Assembly (NCBI GenBank): GCA_017962105.1
Contig: JAGCVY010000034.1
Span: 1 to 42,920 of the forward strand
Origin: Lachnospiraceae bacterium
Lineage (GTDB): Bacteria > Bacillota > Clostridia > Lachnospirales > Lachnospiraceae
Direction of reading: 5' to 3'
Length of the DNA: 42,920 bases
In this document: piece by piece, positions 24,181 through 32,332 of the stretch
Layout of the letters: the number at the start of each line of letters is the position of its first letter
Position numbering within the stretch: position 1 is the first letter of the stretch
The notes under the pieces: model-generated
Databases searched by the model: none
The model's input: the letters and a program-made list of their open reading frames with translations, nothing else
Told to the model about the DNA's origin: nothing
Made by a program: the position numbers and the translations under genes

Positions 24181-24362
24181 TACCGCCGAAACGCTGTCTT
24201 TTGCTCTCAGGCGGTATGCAAAAGAGTGAAAGAGATGATTGTATTTCGTTTGGCACCGCCCAAGTGCTGACTTTTGATTTTAGGCGGTGCGTCAGAGAGA
24301 AATAGAGACAGTAAACGGTTGTTTTGTACCGCCTGTGGAGAAAAGACAGCTGCCGGGCGGTA
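24181..24362. repeat. Array of three hairpin repeats with exact 73-nt period
   Basis: Arms (T/C)ACCGCC and GGCGGT(A/G) occur at 24181/24210, 24254/24283 and 24327/24356. Every pair encloses exactly 22 nt and starts recur every 73 nt. Copies 1 and 2 agree at about 26 of 36 positions; copy 3 is in inverted orientation, so its AAAAGACAGC (24341-24350) is the exact complement of GCTGTCTTTT (24193-24202) in copy 1. The ends can therefore also pair across the array. Confidence 0.85.
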
Positions 24363-24435
24363 AGCAATGGGAATTCAAGGCCGTCGGCAGGCGCCGGAGC
24401 ATCCGCCTGTAGCTTGTTCAGAAAGGAGATCGCGC

Positions 24436-25455
24436 ATGGAGAAGGTTCTTACCATCATCGTTCCCGCATACAACGTGGAACTCTATCTTGCAAAGTGCGT
24501 GGACTCCATGATCGAGGCGGGCTGCAACGAGGAGATTGAGATCATCATCGTCAACGACGGTTCGACAGACACTACCAGGGAGCTGGCGGAAGGATACGTG
24601 CGCAAGTACCGGGATACCGGCACGGTGCGCGTGATCAACAAGCAAAACGGCGGCCACGGCTCCGCCATCAACGCGGGAATCCTGGCGGCTACGGGAACGT
24701 ATCTGCGGATCCTGGACGGCGACGATTGGGTCGACAGCGAAGCATTTGCCAAGCTGATCGAGAAGCTGAAGACAGCCACCGAGGACGTGATCGTCACGAA
24801 GTACAACACGGTGCAGGATGTGACGTGGAAGGTCATGCCGGAGGACCGGTTCGACATTTACCATTTCGTCGACTGCGACAAGCCGTACACCTTCGGTGAG
24901 ATCGCGGACATGCCCTACATCCGCATCCACCAGCTGAACTACCGCACGGATCTGATGCAGGCCAACGACATCACCATCGACGAAAAATGTTTCTACGTCG
25001 ATGTGGAGTACGCTCTCTACCCGATGCCGTACGTGCGGACACTAAGGTTTTACGATCTTCCGGTGTACCAGTACCGCGTGGGACGGCCGAAGCAGAGCAT
25101 GAACATCAACCGCATGCAGCAGTATGTTTCGGATCACCGGCTGGTCATGACGAGGATCTTCGAGTTCTACGACCGGGAGAAGGAGGCGGACACCAGCAAC
25201 GCCCTTCTAAAGTACCTTGAGTACGAGCTCTCAAGACTGGTGGTCACCCAGACCCGGATCTGGCTTTCCTTCCCGCCCATGACGAGATACCGCGATTTCA
25301 TCCGCGAGCTCGGCGAGACGGTGAAGACGAACTACAAAGCGGTGTACACAAAGATACCGAACCGCACGGTGCGCTGGCTGTTCCGCACGAAGTGCTTCGG
25401 CTACCGGCCGATCTCCTGGGCGGTGCGCAAGGCGTACGGCGTGAAGCAGGGGTAG
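24436..25455 (+). CDS. Family 2 glycosyltransferase
   Basis: A 339-aa GT-A fold glycosyltransferase. It opens LTIIVPAYNVELYLAKCVDSM; the nucleotide-binding VNDGSTDTTRELAEGY and the metal-binding DGDDWVD (DxD type) follow, as does the NGGHGSAINAGI motif. It has no membrane segment and should act on the inner face of the membrane. Donor and acceptor are unknown. ATG 24436 follows AAAGGAG; an earlier in-frame ATG at 24367 overlaps the end of the hairpin-array region and lacks a ribosome binding site. It lies downstream of the sugar transferase. Confidence 0.9.
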   Translation: MEKVLTIIVPAYNVELYLAKCVDSMIEAGCNEEIEIIIVNDGSTDTTRELAEGYVRKYRDTGTVRVINKQNGGHGSAINAGILAATGTYLRILDGDDWVDSEAFAKLIEKLKTATEDVIVTKYNTVQDVTWKVMPEDRFDIYHFVDCDKPYTFGEIADMPYIRIHQLNYRTDLMQANDITIDEKCFYVDVEYALYPMPYVRTLRFYDLPVYQYRVGRPKQSMNINRMQQYVSDHRLVMTRIFEFYDREKEADTSNALLKYLEYELSRLVVTQTRIWLSFPPMTRYRDFIRELGETVKTNYKAVYTKIPNRTVRWLFRTKCFGYRPISWAVRKAYGVKQG

Positions 25456-25474
25456 AAGAATAAGGCAAAATAAA

Positions 25475-25517
25475 ACCGCGCCCTCGGAAAGGAGGCTCTC
25501 CTTACCGGGGGCGCGGT
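25475..25517. terminator. Bidirectional terminator between convergent glycosyltransferase genes
   Basis: A 13-bp stem with one G-U pair (25475-25487 with 25505-25517, core ACCGCGCCC/GGGCGCGGT). On the minus strand it is followed by TTTATTTT, a good U-tract for the downstream GT gene; the plus-strand tail (GCTTTG) is weaker. Confidence 0.82.
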
Positions 25518-25542
25518 GCTTTGATTCATACTTGAAAGAGGA

Positions 25543-26355
25543 TCAGCTCTTCTTGATTTTGTTGTACTTCGCGGAATTGCGGCGTGCGTAGCAGATCATG
25601 TAGTAGAAGGATTTGATCCTGCCGAAGCGCAGCTTCTTGTAAACGTTGTAGTTCTTCTTCGCTGCAGCCCACTTGTTGCCCGACGCGGAATCGCGGTCGA
25701 TGCGGTAGGTCATAAGAGGCTCGTCGATGCCGTAGGCAACGAAGCCTTTCTTGAGAACTGTGAGCCAGCAGAAGAAATCTTCGTGGAGGTTGCCGTCCAC
25801 AGGGAACTTCTCCATCACGGACTTGTTAACCAGAGCCGAGGAGAAGGAGATCACGTTCTGCTTCAGGAGCTTCTTGTACGTAACGGAATCCGGAGCGTGA
25901 AGAATATAGCCGTAGCGGTTGCCCTTGTAATCCATGTAAGCCGTGCCGGAGAAGATGATGGCCGGATACATCGGGTTCGGATCGCCGTTGTCAAGATACA
26001 TCGGAACATCGCCGCGGAGCATACGGTCGCGCAGGCTCACCTGCTTCTCCAGCTTATCCTCGCGCCAGATGTCGTCGCCGTCGAAGAAGGCAACCCACTC
26101 GGTCTTCGCATGATCCAAACCGTAGTTGCGCACATAGGCAACGCCCTGATTCGTCTGCATGCGGACGTAGGTGATACGCGGATCCTCCTTCGCAAAATTC
26201 TTCAGAATGAAATCAGAACCGTCGGTGGAGCAGTCGTCGATGATCAGAAGGGTCAGGTTGCGGTAGGTCTGGTTCAGGACGCTGCGGATGGTCTCCGTAA
26301 TGGTCGCCGCAACATTGTAAACTGCCATAATGACGGTGATGGTGTCTTTAGCCAT
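25543..26355 (-). CDS. Family 2 glycosyltransferase
   Basis: A 270-aa GT-A glycosyltransferase: ITVIMAVYNVAATITETIRSVLNQTY, IDDCSTDGS, QTNQGVAYVRNYGLDHA and the metal-binding FFDGDDIW are in the expected order, with LHEDFFCWL later as the likely catalytic-base region. It has a basic C-terminus rich in Lys, Arg and Tyr. It resembles enzymes of capsule, teichoic-acid or O-polysaccharide assembly; the substrate is unknown. GGAGG lies 10 nt upstream of the ATG. It points away from the pilus operon and towards the other glycosyltransferase. Confidence 0.9.
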   Translation of the reverse strand: MAKDTITVIMAVYNVAATITETIRSVLNQTYRNLTLLIIDDCSTDGSDFILKNFAKEDPRITYVRMQTNQGVAYVRNYGLDHAKTEWVAFFDGDDIWREDKLEKQVSLRDRMLRGDVPMYLDNGDPNPMYPAIIFSGTAYMDYKGNRYGYILHAPDSVTYKKLLKQNVISFSSALVNKSVMEKFPVDGNLHEDFFCWLTVLKKGFVAYGIDEPLMTYRIDRDSASGNKWAAAKKNYNVYKKLRFGRIKSFYYMICYARRNSAKYNKIKKS

Positions 26356-26634
26356 AGGTTAGAATCCTCCTTGCGTGGTGGTCTTAACCCGTATATTAGC
26401 ATAAATACTGCCAAGAAACAATAGGATAACTTTCGAAAAATGTACAAAATGCAACAAAATAAAGGAAAGAGGGAGTGATATTTGTCATTCCGGAAAATCC
26501 GTTATGAAATGGGCCTTCCACGGCCTTCCGGAACAGCCTGGACAGAGGGACATTACGGCGGGAACCCGCATGGAAAGGCACTCCCAATCCGGAAAATGTT
26601 GGATTCTTTCCTCTATAATGTCAAATATTACCCT

Positions 26635-26663
26635 TGACATACGAAAGAAACTGCGGTAAACTC
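26635..26663 (+). promoter_or_regulatory. Distal promoter of the pilus operon leader
   Basis: Consensus TTGACA (26635-26640), 17-bp spacer, TAAACT (26658-26663). A transcript from here would carry a leader of about 360 nt before pilB. Confidence 0.68.
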
Positions 26664-26669
26664 GCGGGG

Positions 26670-26744
26670 TGACAAAATCACGGCGAAAACAAACAATGTT
26701 TACAAAGTTTACAATTTGTTCACAAGTCCGTGACAAAAATCACT
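26670..26744. repeat. Nested repeats after the distal pilus promoter
   Basis: GTGACAAAATCAC (26670-26682) recurs as GTGACAAAAATCAC (26731-26744), each a GTGA/TCAC hairpin. CACGG (26680) and CCGTG (26729) also pair across the interval. Between them GTTTACAA (26699), GTTTACAA (26708) and GTTCACAA (26719) are repeated. This layout suggests an operator or structured leader. Confidence 0.6.
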
Positions 26745-26932
26745 GCACAAAATTCGAATTTTTGCATGTAGAGCAAAAATACAGAAAACGAATTAAAAGA
26801 ATATTTACAAACGAGTGCGCTATAGATAGTCGCGATTCTGCATAAACACCACAAGATGTAGTGTGGTTATGCAAAATACCCCGTCAGGGGATGAATTTTG
26901 TTATAATTTGCACATATTTTCCGCCTAAAACC

Positions 26933-26961
26933 TTGCGCAATTTATTCAAAAGTGGTATGAT
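26933..26961 (+). promoter_or_regulatory. Proximal promoter of the pilus operon
   Basis: TTGCGC (26933-26938), 17-bp spacer ending TGG, TATGAT (26956-26961), about 70 bp upstream of pilB. A second extended -10, TGt-TATAAT (26899-26907), lies just upstream. Confidence 0.72.
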
Positions 26962-27032
26962 TTGGGTAAATAAATGCATGCAAGGCTGCGTCAACGTGTC
27001 GCAAGTTGCATCGGATCGGGAGGAAACCGCAC

Positions 27033-28733
27033 ATGGCCGGTGAGGTATACCGCAGAAAAAAACGACTCGGCGACATGCTGATTCAGGAAGGCGTCATCAC
27101 GCAGGACCAGCTTGAGCAGGCGCTGGAAGTGAAGAAAACCAGTGATAAGCGACTCGGTGAAATTCTGTGCGAGTTGAACTTCACGACGGAGGAGAGCATC
27201 ACCCGGGCGCTCACGAGACAGCTGGGCGTGGAGATGGTGAACCCGACGGTGGCGAAGATCCCCGATGAGATCCTGGGACTCGTGCCGGCGAACACCCTTC
27301 GTAAGTATATGCTGATCCCGTTCGCGTATGCGCCGAACAACCCCAACACCCTTCGGGTTGCCATGGTTGACCCGATGGATATGAATGCGCTGGATGACCT
27401 CCAGATGATCACACATTTGGAGATTGAGCCTTATATAGCAACGGCACACGACGTCATGGTGTGCATCGACCGTCACTTCGGTAATGCCGACTCGCTGGCA
27501 GCAGCGGAGGCGTACACGAAAGAGCGTGAGAGCAAGATGATGACCGGCGAGGACGAGGAGAACGATGACACCAGCGACTCCCCGATCGTCGTGCTCGTTC
27601 GAAACATGATCGAGTCCGCAGCCCGTCAGAGAGCTTCCGATATCCATGTCGAGGCTCTGGAGACGAAGGTGCGTGTCCGGTATCGAATCGACGGTGCGCT
27701 CTTTGAGCAAATTACCTACGACATCGGACTCCTGCCCGCAATCATCGCCCGACTCAAGATCATCGGCGGCATGGACATCTCTGAGAAGAGAAAGCCGCAG
27801 GACGGCCGTATCAGTCAGACCGTCGACCGCGTGGAGTACGATATCCGTGTTTCCATCCTGCCGACGTACTACGGCGAGAAGTGCGTTATGCGACTCGCTA
27901 TGAAGACCGCCCTTACGAGAAACAAGAAAGACCTCGGTTTCTCCGACGAGGAGATGAAGGTGTTCGACCACATCCTGGCGAACCCTCACGGAATTATCCT
28001 CGTTACGGGACCTACCGGTTCCGGTAAGTCGACCACCCTTTACACGGCGCTTTCGGAACTGAACCGGGAAGAAGTGAATATCATCACCGTTGAGGACCCT
28101 GTCGAGGCGAACATCAACGGTATCAATCAGGTACACGTTAACGTGAAGGCAGGACTTACCTTCGCATCGGCGCTCCGCTCCATCCTCCGTCAGGACCCGG
28201 ACATCATCATGATCGGTGAGATCCGAGACGGTGAGACCGCGAGCATCGCCGTACAGGCGTCCATCACCGGTCACCTCGTGGTAAGTACCCTCCATACCAA
28301 TAGCTCCGTGGCGACTATCGCCCGTCTGATGGATATGGGCGTTGAGAGTTACCTGATCGCCGACTCCGTTGTCGGCGTTATCGCACAGCGACTTGTACGC
28401 CGTCTCTGCCCGAAGTGCAAGAAGGAACGTCTTGCTACCGAGGAAGAGAAGGAGACGATGGGCATTCCGGCAGGCGCCGGCGATGTCATCCTCTACGATC
28501 CGGTGGGCTGCCAGAGCTGCAACCGCGGATATAAAGGACGAATCGGTGTTTACGAGATCATGGAGATCTCCCCGAGACTGAAGAAGATCATTTCCCGAAA
28601 GGAAGATTCCGATGTGCTCAAGAAAGCCGCTCTCGAGGAGGGCATGAGCACGCTCCGCATGAGTTCCGTGCGCTGCGCACTGCAGGGGATCACCTCCTTC
28701 TCCGAGATGCTCCGCGTATCCTTCGAGGAGTAA
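27033..28733 (+). CDS. pilB: Type IV pilus assembly ATPase PilB
   Basis: A 566-aa GspE/PilB family extension motor. The N-terminal MshEN-type domain (KRLGDMLIQEGVITQDQLEQAL) is followed by an acidic linker (MMTGEDEENDDTSDS). The ATPase core has GPTGSGKST at residues 326-334, DPDIIMIGEIRD (Walker B), HTNSS (His box), and a zinc site CPKC (459-462) and CQSC (493-496). The zinc site and N-terminal domain distinguish it from the PilT downstream. It powers pilin polymerisation on the cytoplasmic face. ATG 27033 follows GGGAGGA. It is the first gene of the pilus operon. Confidence 0.95.
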   Translation: MAGEVYRRKKRLGDMLIQEGVITQDQLEQALEVKKTSDKRLGEILCELNFTTEESITRALTRQLGVEMVNPTVAKIPDEILGLVPANTLRKYMLIPFAYAPNNPNTLRVAMVDPMDMNALDDLQMITHLEIEPYIATAHDVMVCIDRHFGNADSLAAAEAYTKERESKMMTGEDEENDDTSDSPIVVLVRNMIESAARQRASDIHVEALETKVRVRYRIDGALFEQITYDIGLLPAIIARLKIIGGMDISEKRKPQDGRISQTVDRVEYDIRVSILPTYYGEKCVMRLAMKTALTRNKKDLGFSDEEMKVFDHILANPHGIILVTGPTGSGKSTTLYTALSELNREEVNIITVEDPVEANINGINQVHVNVKAGLTFASALRSILRQDPDIIMIGEIRDGETASIAVQASITGHLVVSTLHTNSSVATIARLMDMGVESYLIADSVVGVIAQRLVRRLCPKCKKERLATEEEKETMGIPAGAGDVILYDPVGCQSCNRGYKGRIGVYEIMEISPRLKKIISRKEDSDVLKKAALEEGMSTLRMSSVRCALQGITSFSEMLRVSFEE

Positions 28734-28781
28734 TAAGAACAAGAGAGAAAATATAGAAACAGGAAAGGAACTGACAGCTGT

Positions 28782-29846
28782 ATGAGAGAGTTGGATGACA
28801 TCCTTCAGGAAGCCGTTGACCGCCACGCATCAGATATCCATATCACGGCAGGCCGTCCGGTTATCTTCCGTATCGACGGAGACCTGAGACCGCTCGACAG
28901 CGACAAGCTGACGCCCGAACAGATCGAGGAGCTCGTGGTTCCGCTGTTCGCAGACAACGACCGTTTGGTCGAGACAATGGAGAAGACCGGCGAGATCGAC
29001 TTCGCGCATTCGCTGTACGGCCGCGGACGTTTCCGTGTAAACGTATTCAAGCAGCGCGGTACCCTCGCAATGGTCATGAGACTTCTGCCCTTCAAGATTC
29101 CGGCGCCGAGAGAACTCGGACTTCCGGCATCCGTGCAGGAGCTCTGCCAGAGAAAGAGAGGCCTCGTTCTGGTAACCGGAGCAACCGGTTCCGGCAAGTC
29201 GACCACCCTTGCTTCCCTGATCAACATGATCAACAAGACTTACAGCAAGCATATCATCACGCTGGAGGACCCGATCGAGTATCTGCATCGGCACGAGAAA
29301 TCCATCGTCAACCAGCGAGAGATCGGCGACGATACCGAGAGCTACGCAGGCGCTCTTCGAGCAGCCCTCCGTGAAGACCCGGACGTTATCCTCGTCGGTG
29401 AGATGCGAGACCTTGAGACGATCCAGACAGCCATCACGGCTGCCGAGACCGGCCACCTGGTGTTCTCCACGCTGCATACCAACAGTGCGGCCGACACCAT
29501 CAACCGTGTTATCGACGTCTTCCCGCCGCATCAGCAGCAGCAGATCCGAGTACAGCTCGCCAGCGTTATCGAGTGCGTTATCTCACAGCAGCTTCTGCCG
29601 ATCCAGACCGGCTCCGGCCGTGTGGCGGCATTCGAGGTCATGATGGGCACCAGCGCCGTCAGAAACCTTATCCGTGAAGGAAAAGCATTCCAGATTCCTT
29701 CCATGATCCAGACGAGCAAGAAACAGGGCATGCAGTCCATGGACGACGCTCTGTACAACCTCTACATCGGTGGCCTGATCAGCGCGGAGAACTGCTTGAA
29801 CTACGCACAGGATGCCATCGCAATGAGCAGAAAAGTAACATTCTAA
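28782..29846 (+). CDS. pilT: Type IV pilus retraction ATPase PilT
   Basis: A 354-aa hexameric motor that depolymerises pili. It lacks the PilB N-terminal domain and zinc cysteines. The PAS-like N-domain (DIHITAGRPVIFRIDGDL) precedes GATGSGKST (133-141), EDPIEYLH, DPDVILVGEMRD and STLHTNSA. The C-terminal AVRNLIREGK (from 292) is the PilT-specific AIRNLIRE motif needed for retraction. Having pilT in the same operon means these pili should retract, which is relevant to twitching or DNA uptake. The ribosome binding site AGGAAAGGA is rather far (about 12 nt) from the ATG. Confidence 0.95.
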   Translation: MRELDDILQEAVDRHASDIHITAGRPVIFRIDGDLRPLDSDKLTPEQIEELVVPLFADNDRLVETMEKTGEIDFAHSLYGRGRFRVNVFKQRGTLAMVMRLLPFKIPAPRELGLPASVQELCQRKRGLVLVTGATGSGKSTTLASLINMINKTYSKHIITLEDPIEYLHRHEKSIVNQREIGDDTESYAGALRAALREDPDVILVGEMRDLETIQTAITAAETGHLVFSTLHTNSAADTINRVIDVFPPHQQQQIRVQLASVIECVISQQLLPIQTGSGRVAAFEVMMGTSAVRNLIREGKAFQIPSMIQTSKKQGMQSMDDALYNLYIGGLISAENCLNYAQDAIAMSRKVTF

Positions 29847-29868
29847 CAAGAGACAACGGAGGTTTTGA

Positions 29869-31080
29869 ATGGCTACTTATCAATATGCAGCTGTCGACAA
29901 GTTCGGCAAGCAGAAGAAAGGCAGCATCGATGCGACAACGCCTGACCGCGCCGCGTCCATGCTGAAAGGCGAAGGCCTCATGCCCATCAAGGTTACCGAG
30001 GCCAACATCTTCAACAAGGATCTCAACATCGGCGGATCCAAGGTCAACAACCGAGAGCTCGCCGTGTTCTGCCGCCAGTTCGTGAGTATCATCAACGCCG
30101 GCGTGCCGATCATGGACGCCCTGGGCATGATGGAAGAGCAGACTGAGAGCAAGCCTTTCAAGAAGGCGATCGGTGAGGTTCGAACCAGCGTGGCAAAAGG
30201 TGAGACTCTTGGAAACTCCATGCGTGCTCATCCGGAGATCTTCCCCAGCATGTTGATCAACATGGTGGATGCCGGTGAGGCTTCCGGTAGTATCGACGTC
30301 TCCTTCACCCGAATGGCAACGCAGTTCGAGAAGGACGCCTACCTCGCAGGTCTCGTAAAGAAGGCCATGGTATATCCTATCGTAGTCTTCATCGTCGCGA
30401 TCGCGGTTTGCGTCGTATTGCTTGTCAAGGTTGTGCCGACATTCATGAGCATGTTCAAGGATATGGATATCGACATGCCGAAGATTACCATGTTCGTCGT
30501 CCATGCCAGCGACTGGCTGCAAAAGAACTGGTTTGTCGCTCTTGCGGTGGTTGCGGTGATTGTTATCGGGTTCAAGATATTTATTTCCACAAAAACAGGA
30601 ACAGTATTCTTTGCGACGGCAGCAATCAAGATTCCCGCAGTTAAGAACTTTACCATCAAGTCTGCATCCTCGAGACTTGCAAGAACGCTGAGTACCCTCA
30701 CCGCAGCAGGTATCTCGATGATCGACTCCCTTGACATCACCGCCAAGACCATGAGCAATTACCTGTTTAAACAGGCGGTGTATGAGTGCAAGGAAGAGGT
30801 AAAGAAGGGTGTTCCGCTCTCAGAGCCCCTTAAGAGATGCGGTCTCTTCCCGCCGATGGTTATCCATATGACCAAGATCGGAGAGGAAACCGGTGACCTT
30901 GAAGCCATGCTTACCAAGATGGCCGACTACTATGATGAAGAAGTAGAGGCTGCTACGCAGGCTCTGATGGCTGCACTGGAGCCTATGATCATCCTTCTTA
31001 TGGCCGGTGTCTGCGGCGTTATCATCGGTGCCGGTATCGCACCCATGGGCGCTTTGTATTCCGGACTTGATAACCTGTAA
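29869..31080 (+). CDS. pilC: Type IV pilus inner-membrane platform protein PilC
   Basis: A 403-aa GspF family protein. It opens YQYAAVDKFGKQKKGSIDA, then has two homologous GspF domains: the first with ELAVFCRQFVSIINAGVPIMDAL, the second with SSRLARTLSTLTAAGISMIDSLDI. Three membrane segments lie near residues 165-190, 218-238 and the C-terminus. It couples PilB/PilT rotation to pilin insertion or removal. ATG 29869 follows CGGAGG. It is the last gene of the pilB-pilT-pilC motor block; the pilin gene follows after a 127-bp gap with its own likely promoter. Confidence 0.95.
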   Translation: MATYQYAAVDKFGKQKKGSIDATTPDRAASMLKGEGLMPIKVTEANIFNKDLNIGGSKVNNRELAVFCRQFVSIINAGVPIMDALGMMEEQTESKPFKKAIGEVRTSVAKGETLGNSMRAHPEIFPSMLINMVDAGEASGSIDVSFTRMATQFEKDAYLAGLVKKAMVYPIVVFIVAIAVCVVLLVKVVPTFMSMFKDMDIDMPKITMFVVHASDWLQKNWFVALAVVAVIVIGFKIFISTKTGTVFFATAAIKIPAVKNFTIKSASSRLARTLSTLTAAGISMIDSLDITAKTMSNYLFKQAVYECKEEVKKGVPLSEPLKRCGLFPPMVIHMTKIGEETGDLEAMLTKMADYYDEEVEAATQALMAALEPMIILLMAGVCGVIIGAGIAPMGALYSGLDNL

Positions 31081-31133
31081 GGAATCCGAACGCACGGTCA
31101 ATCGGACCGAACAAAAACTGAATTAAGCGCCCG

Positions 31134-31161
31134 TTGATATAGGGCGGCGGGTGTTTAAGAT
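31134..31161 (+). promoter_or_regulatory. Possible promoter of the major pilin gene
   Basis: TTGATA (31134-31139), 16-bp spacer, TAAGAT (31156-31161). The -35 lies in the loop of a small CGCCC/GGGCG hairpin (31128-31146). A weak match, but a separate promoter is expected for an abundant pilin. Confidence 0.4.
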
Positions 31162-31207
31162 AAAAAGAGTATATTATATGAAAAAATGAAAAGGAGAACA
31201 AAAAGTT

Positions 31208-31720
31208 ATGAAGAAGAATCAGGGTTTTTCCCTCATTGAGTTGATCGTTGTTATCGCCATCATGGCTATCCTTGTTGGTGTTCTGGCACCTGCATACCTT
31301 AGATATGTAGAGAAGTCCCGCAGATCCAACGACGTTACTACCGTTACCGAGATCATGGGCGCTGCTGAGAAGGTTGCTTCTGAAGCTCAGTACGATCAGT
31401 ACATCCAGAACGGCACGAAGTTCGAGATTTCTGTTAGCAATACCGGCGTTTTCACGCTGTCCGTTTCTTCTTTGGCTGAGTCCGATGGTGACAAGGTTAA
31501 GAATGCATGGATCGCAATGGCTAACTACAGCGCTAACGTAAAACTGTCCTCGAAGGCATTCAAGACCAAGGGCGGCACTGTTGTTGGTACTGTTGGCCTT
31601 GACGGAAACGTATCTTGGGCTGGTACTGTTCTCTTCGCTCCGAACGCTACGGATAGCGCTGGAAACGAAGGCGAGTACTTCTGCACCTATTCCCCGGATT
31701 TCAAGAAGAGACTTTCCTAA
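31208..31720 (+). CDS. pilA: Major type IV pilin (PilA-like)
   Basis: A 170-aa type IVa-style prepilin. The leader MKKNQG is cleaved before Phe in G-FSLIELIVVIAIMAILVGVL, with Glu at +5; the hydrophobic helix ends near LAPAYLRYVEKSRRS and a soluble head domain follows. Unusually for the window, the gene favours GCT, GTT, GGT and TCC codons, consistent with very high expression. No C-terminal disulfide pair is present, as expected for a monoderm pilin. RBS AAAAGGAG. A very stable GAAA-capped hairpin follows downstream, fitting an abundant, stabilised message. Confidence 0.93.
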   Translation: MKKNQGFSLIELIVVIAIMAILVGVLAPAYLRYVEKSRRSNDVTTVTEIMGAAEKVASEAQYDQYIQNGTKFEISVSNTGVFTLSVSSLAESDGDKVKNAWIAMANYSANVKLSSKAFKTKGGTVVGTVGLDGNVSWAGTVLFAPNATDSAGNEGEYFCTYSPDFKKRLS

Positions 31721-31807
31721 TTTTCGCGGAATGCAGTTGTTCGCAACGGATGCTCTAAATCAGAGTAACTGATGTGTTAATTGTTAATTATGCTTGGTAA
31801 TCCCTAT

Positions 31808-31831
31808 AGGGTGGCGCGAAAGCGCCACCCT
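31808..31831 (+). promoter_or_regulatory. GNRA-capped hairpin after the major pilin gene
   Basis: AGGGTGGCGC (31808-31817) pairs perfectly with GCGCCACCCT (31822-31831) around the tetraloop GAAA. There is no U-run, so it looks like a 3' stabiliser or processing site between the two pilin genes rather than a full terminator; some transcripts should read on to the second pilin and pilD. Confidence 0.75.
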
Positions 31832-31860
31832 GCCAAACGCATAAGGAAAGGGCGATAAAC

Positions 31861-32298
31861 ATGGAATTCGCCAGAGGAGAAAAAAACAATCGAGGGTTTT
31901 CCCTTATTGAACTGGTTGTAGTAATTGCCATCATGGCAATTTTGGTCGGTGTTTTAGCACCGGCATATCTGCAGTATGTAGAAAAGGCAAGAAGACGTGT
32001 TGATGATTCCGCAGCGGGAGAAATTAAACATGCTGCGGAAAATGTCGTGTTTTCCGGCGGTTTTCAACTAGATAACGGAGACGTTCTTGTAACGTTCAAT
32101 TCTTCGGGGATCAGTGTTGTTCAAGGCGATTTGGGCAATGCATTGGAAAAGATGCTTACAAGTGATTTCGGGGATTTGTCAAAGGTGGTTCCGACGTCAA
32201 AGCTGCGGAAAGCTCAAACGTATACGATAGAAATCCAAGAGGATGCCACCACTGGAAATCCAAAAGTTGTTGGCGCTTGGGATGGTCCTGATGATTGA
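31861..32298 (+). CDS. Second type IV pilin (PilA paralog)
   Basis: A 145-aa prepilin with leader ending NNRG before FSLIELVVVIAIMAILVGVL and Glu at +5. Its first 45 mature residues are nearly identical to the major pilin (same LAPAYL-YVEK-RR junction), but the head domain is unrelated in sequence and shorter, ending in acidic GAWDGPDD. Codon use is ordinary, unlike the major pilin, so it is probably a lower-abundance or variant subunit. ATG 31861 follows AAGGAAAGG. Duplication of the pilin N-terminus with head replacement is my inference. Confidence 0.9.
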   Translation: MEFARGEKNNRGFSLIELVVVIAIMAILVGVLAPAYLQYVEKARRRVDDSAAGEIKHAAENVVFSGGFQLDNGDVLVTFNSSGISVVQGDLGNALEKMLTSDFGDLSKVVPTSKLRKAQTYTIEIQEDATTGNPKVVGAWDGPDD

Positions 32299-32332
32299 TG
32301 AATAATATGAAACGGCGGGAGTACGGTTTGAA

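Larger units (their letters stand above)
24030..24435. other. 406-bp repeat-rich intergenic region upstream of a glycosyltransferase gene
   Basis: No gene seen. It holds a 14-bp direct repeat at 24093 and 24125, then a 73-nt-period array of three hairpins (24181-24362), then about 60 nt to the ribosome binding site of the glycosyltransferase. I found no convincing promoter, so this could be a long transcribed leader from the sugar transferase operon. Confidence 0.7.
26356..27032. other. 677-bp AT-rich regulatory region upstream of the pilus operon
   Basis: No supported gene. In order: a copy of CGGAAAATG (26591), a TTGACA promoter (26635), hairpin direct repeats (26670 and 26731) flanking three GTTYACAA words (26699-26726), a bulged hairpin with TGCATAA/TTATGCA ends (about 26840-26873), a CCCC/GGGG mini-hairpin (about 26879-26890), an extended -10 (26899-26907) and the main promoter (26933-26961). 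I looked for the conserved c-di-GMP riboswitch core and did not see it. Confidence 0.7.

Noticed and set aside
24181-24362. Possible CRISPR array (36-nt repeat, 37-nt spacing)
   Set aside because: The geometry fits, but the repeats are only about 70% alike, the third is inverted, the spacers resemble one another, and no cas gene is present.
26356-27032. c-di-GMP riboswitch upstream of pilB
   Set aside because: I could not find the conserved core of class I, or a convincing class II layout, on the plus strand.
26861-27043. 60-aa open frame before pilB
   Set aside because: It spans the promoter elements, has no ribosome binding site and overlaps the pilB start.
26991-28826. 611-aa open frame on the minus strand
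   Set aside because: It lies entirely opposite pilB and mirrors its codon pattern; no domain or ribosome binding site is recognisable.
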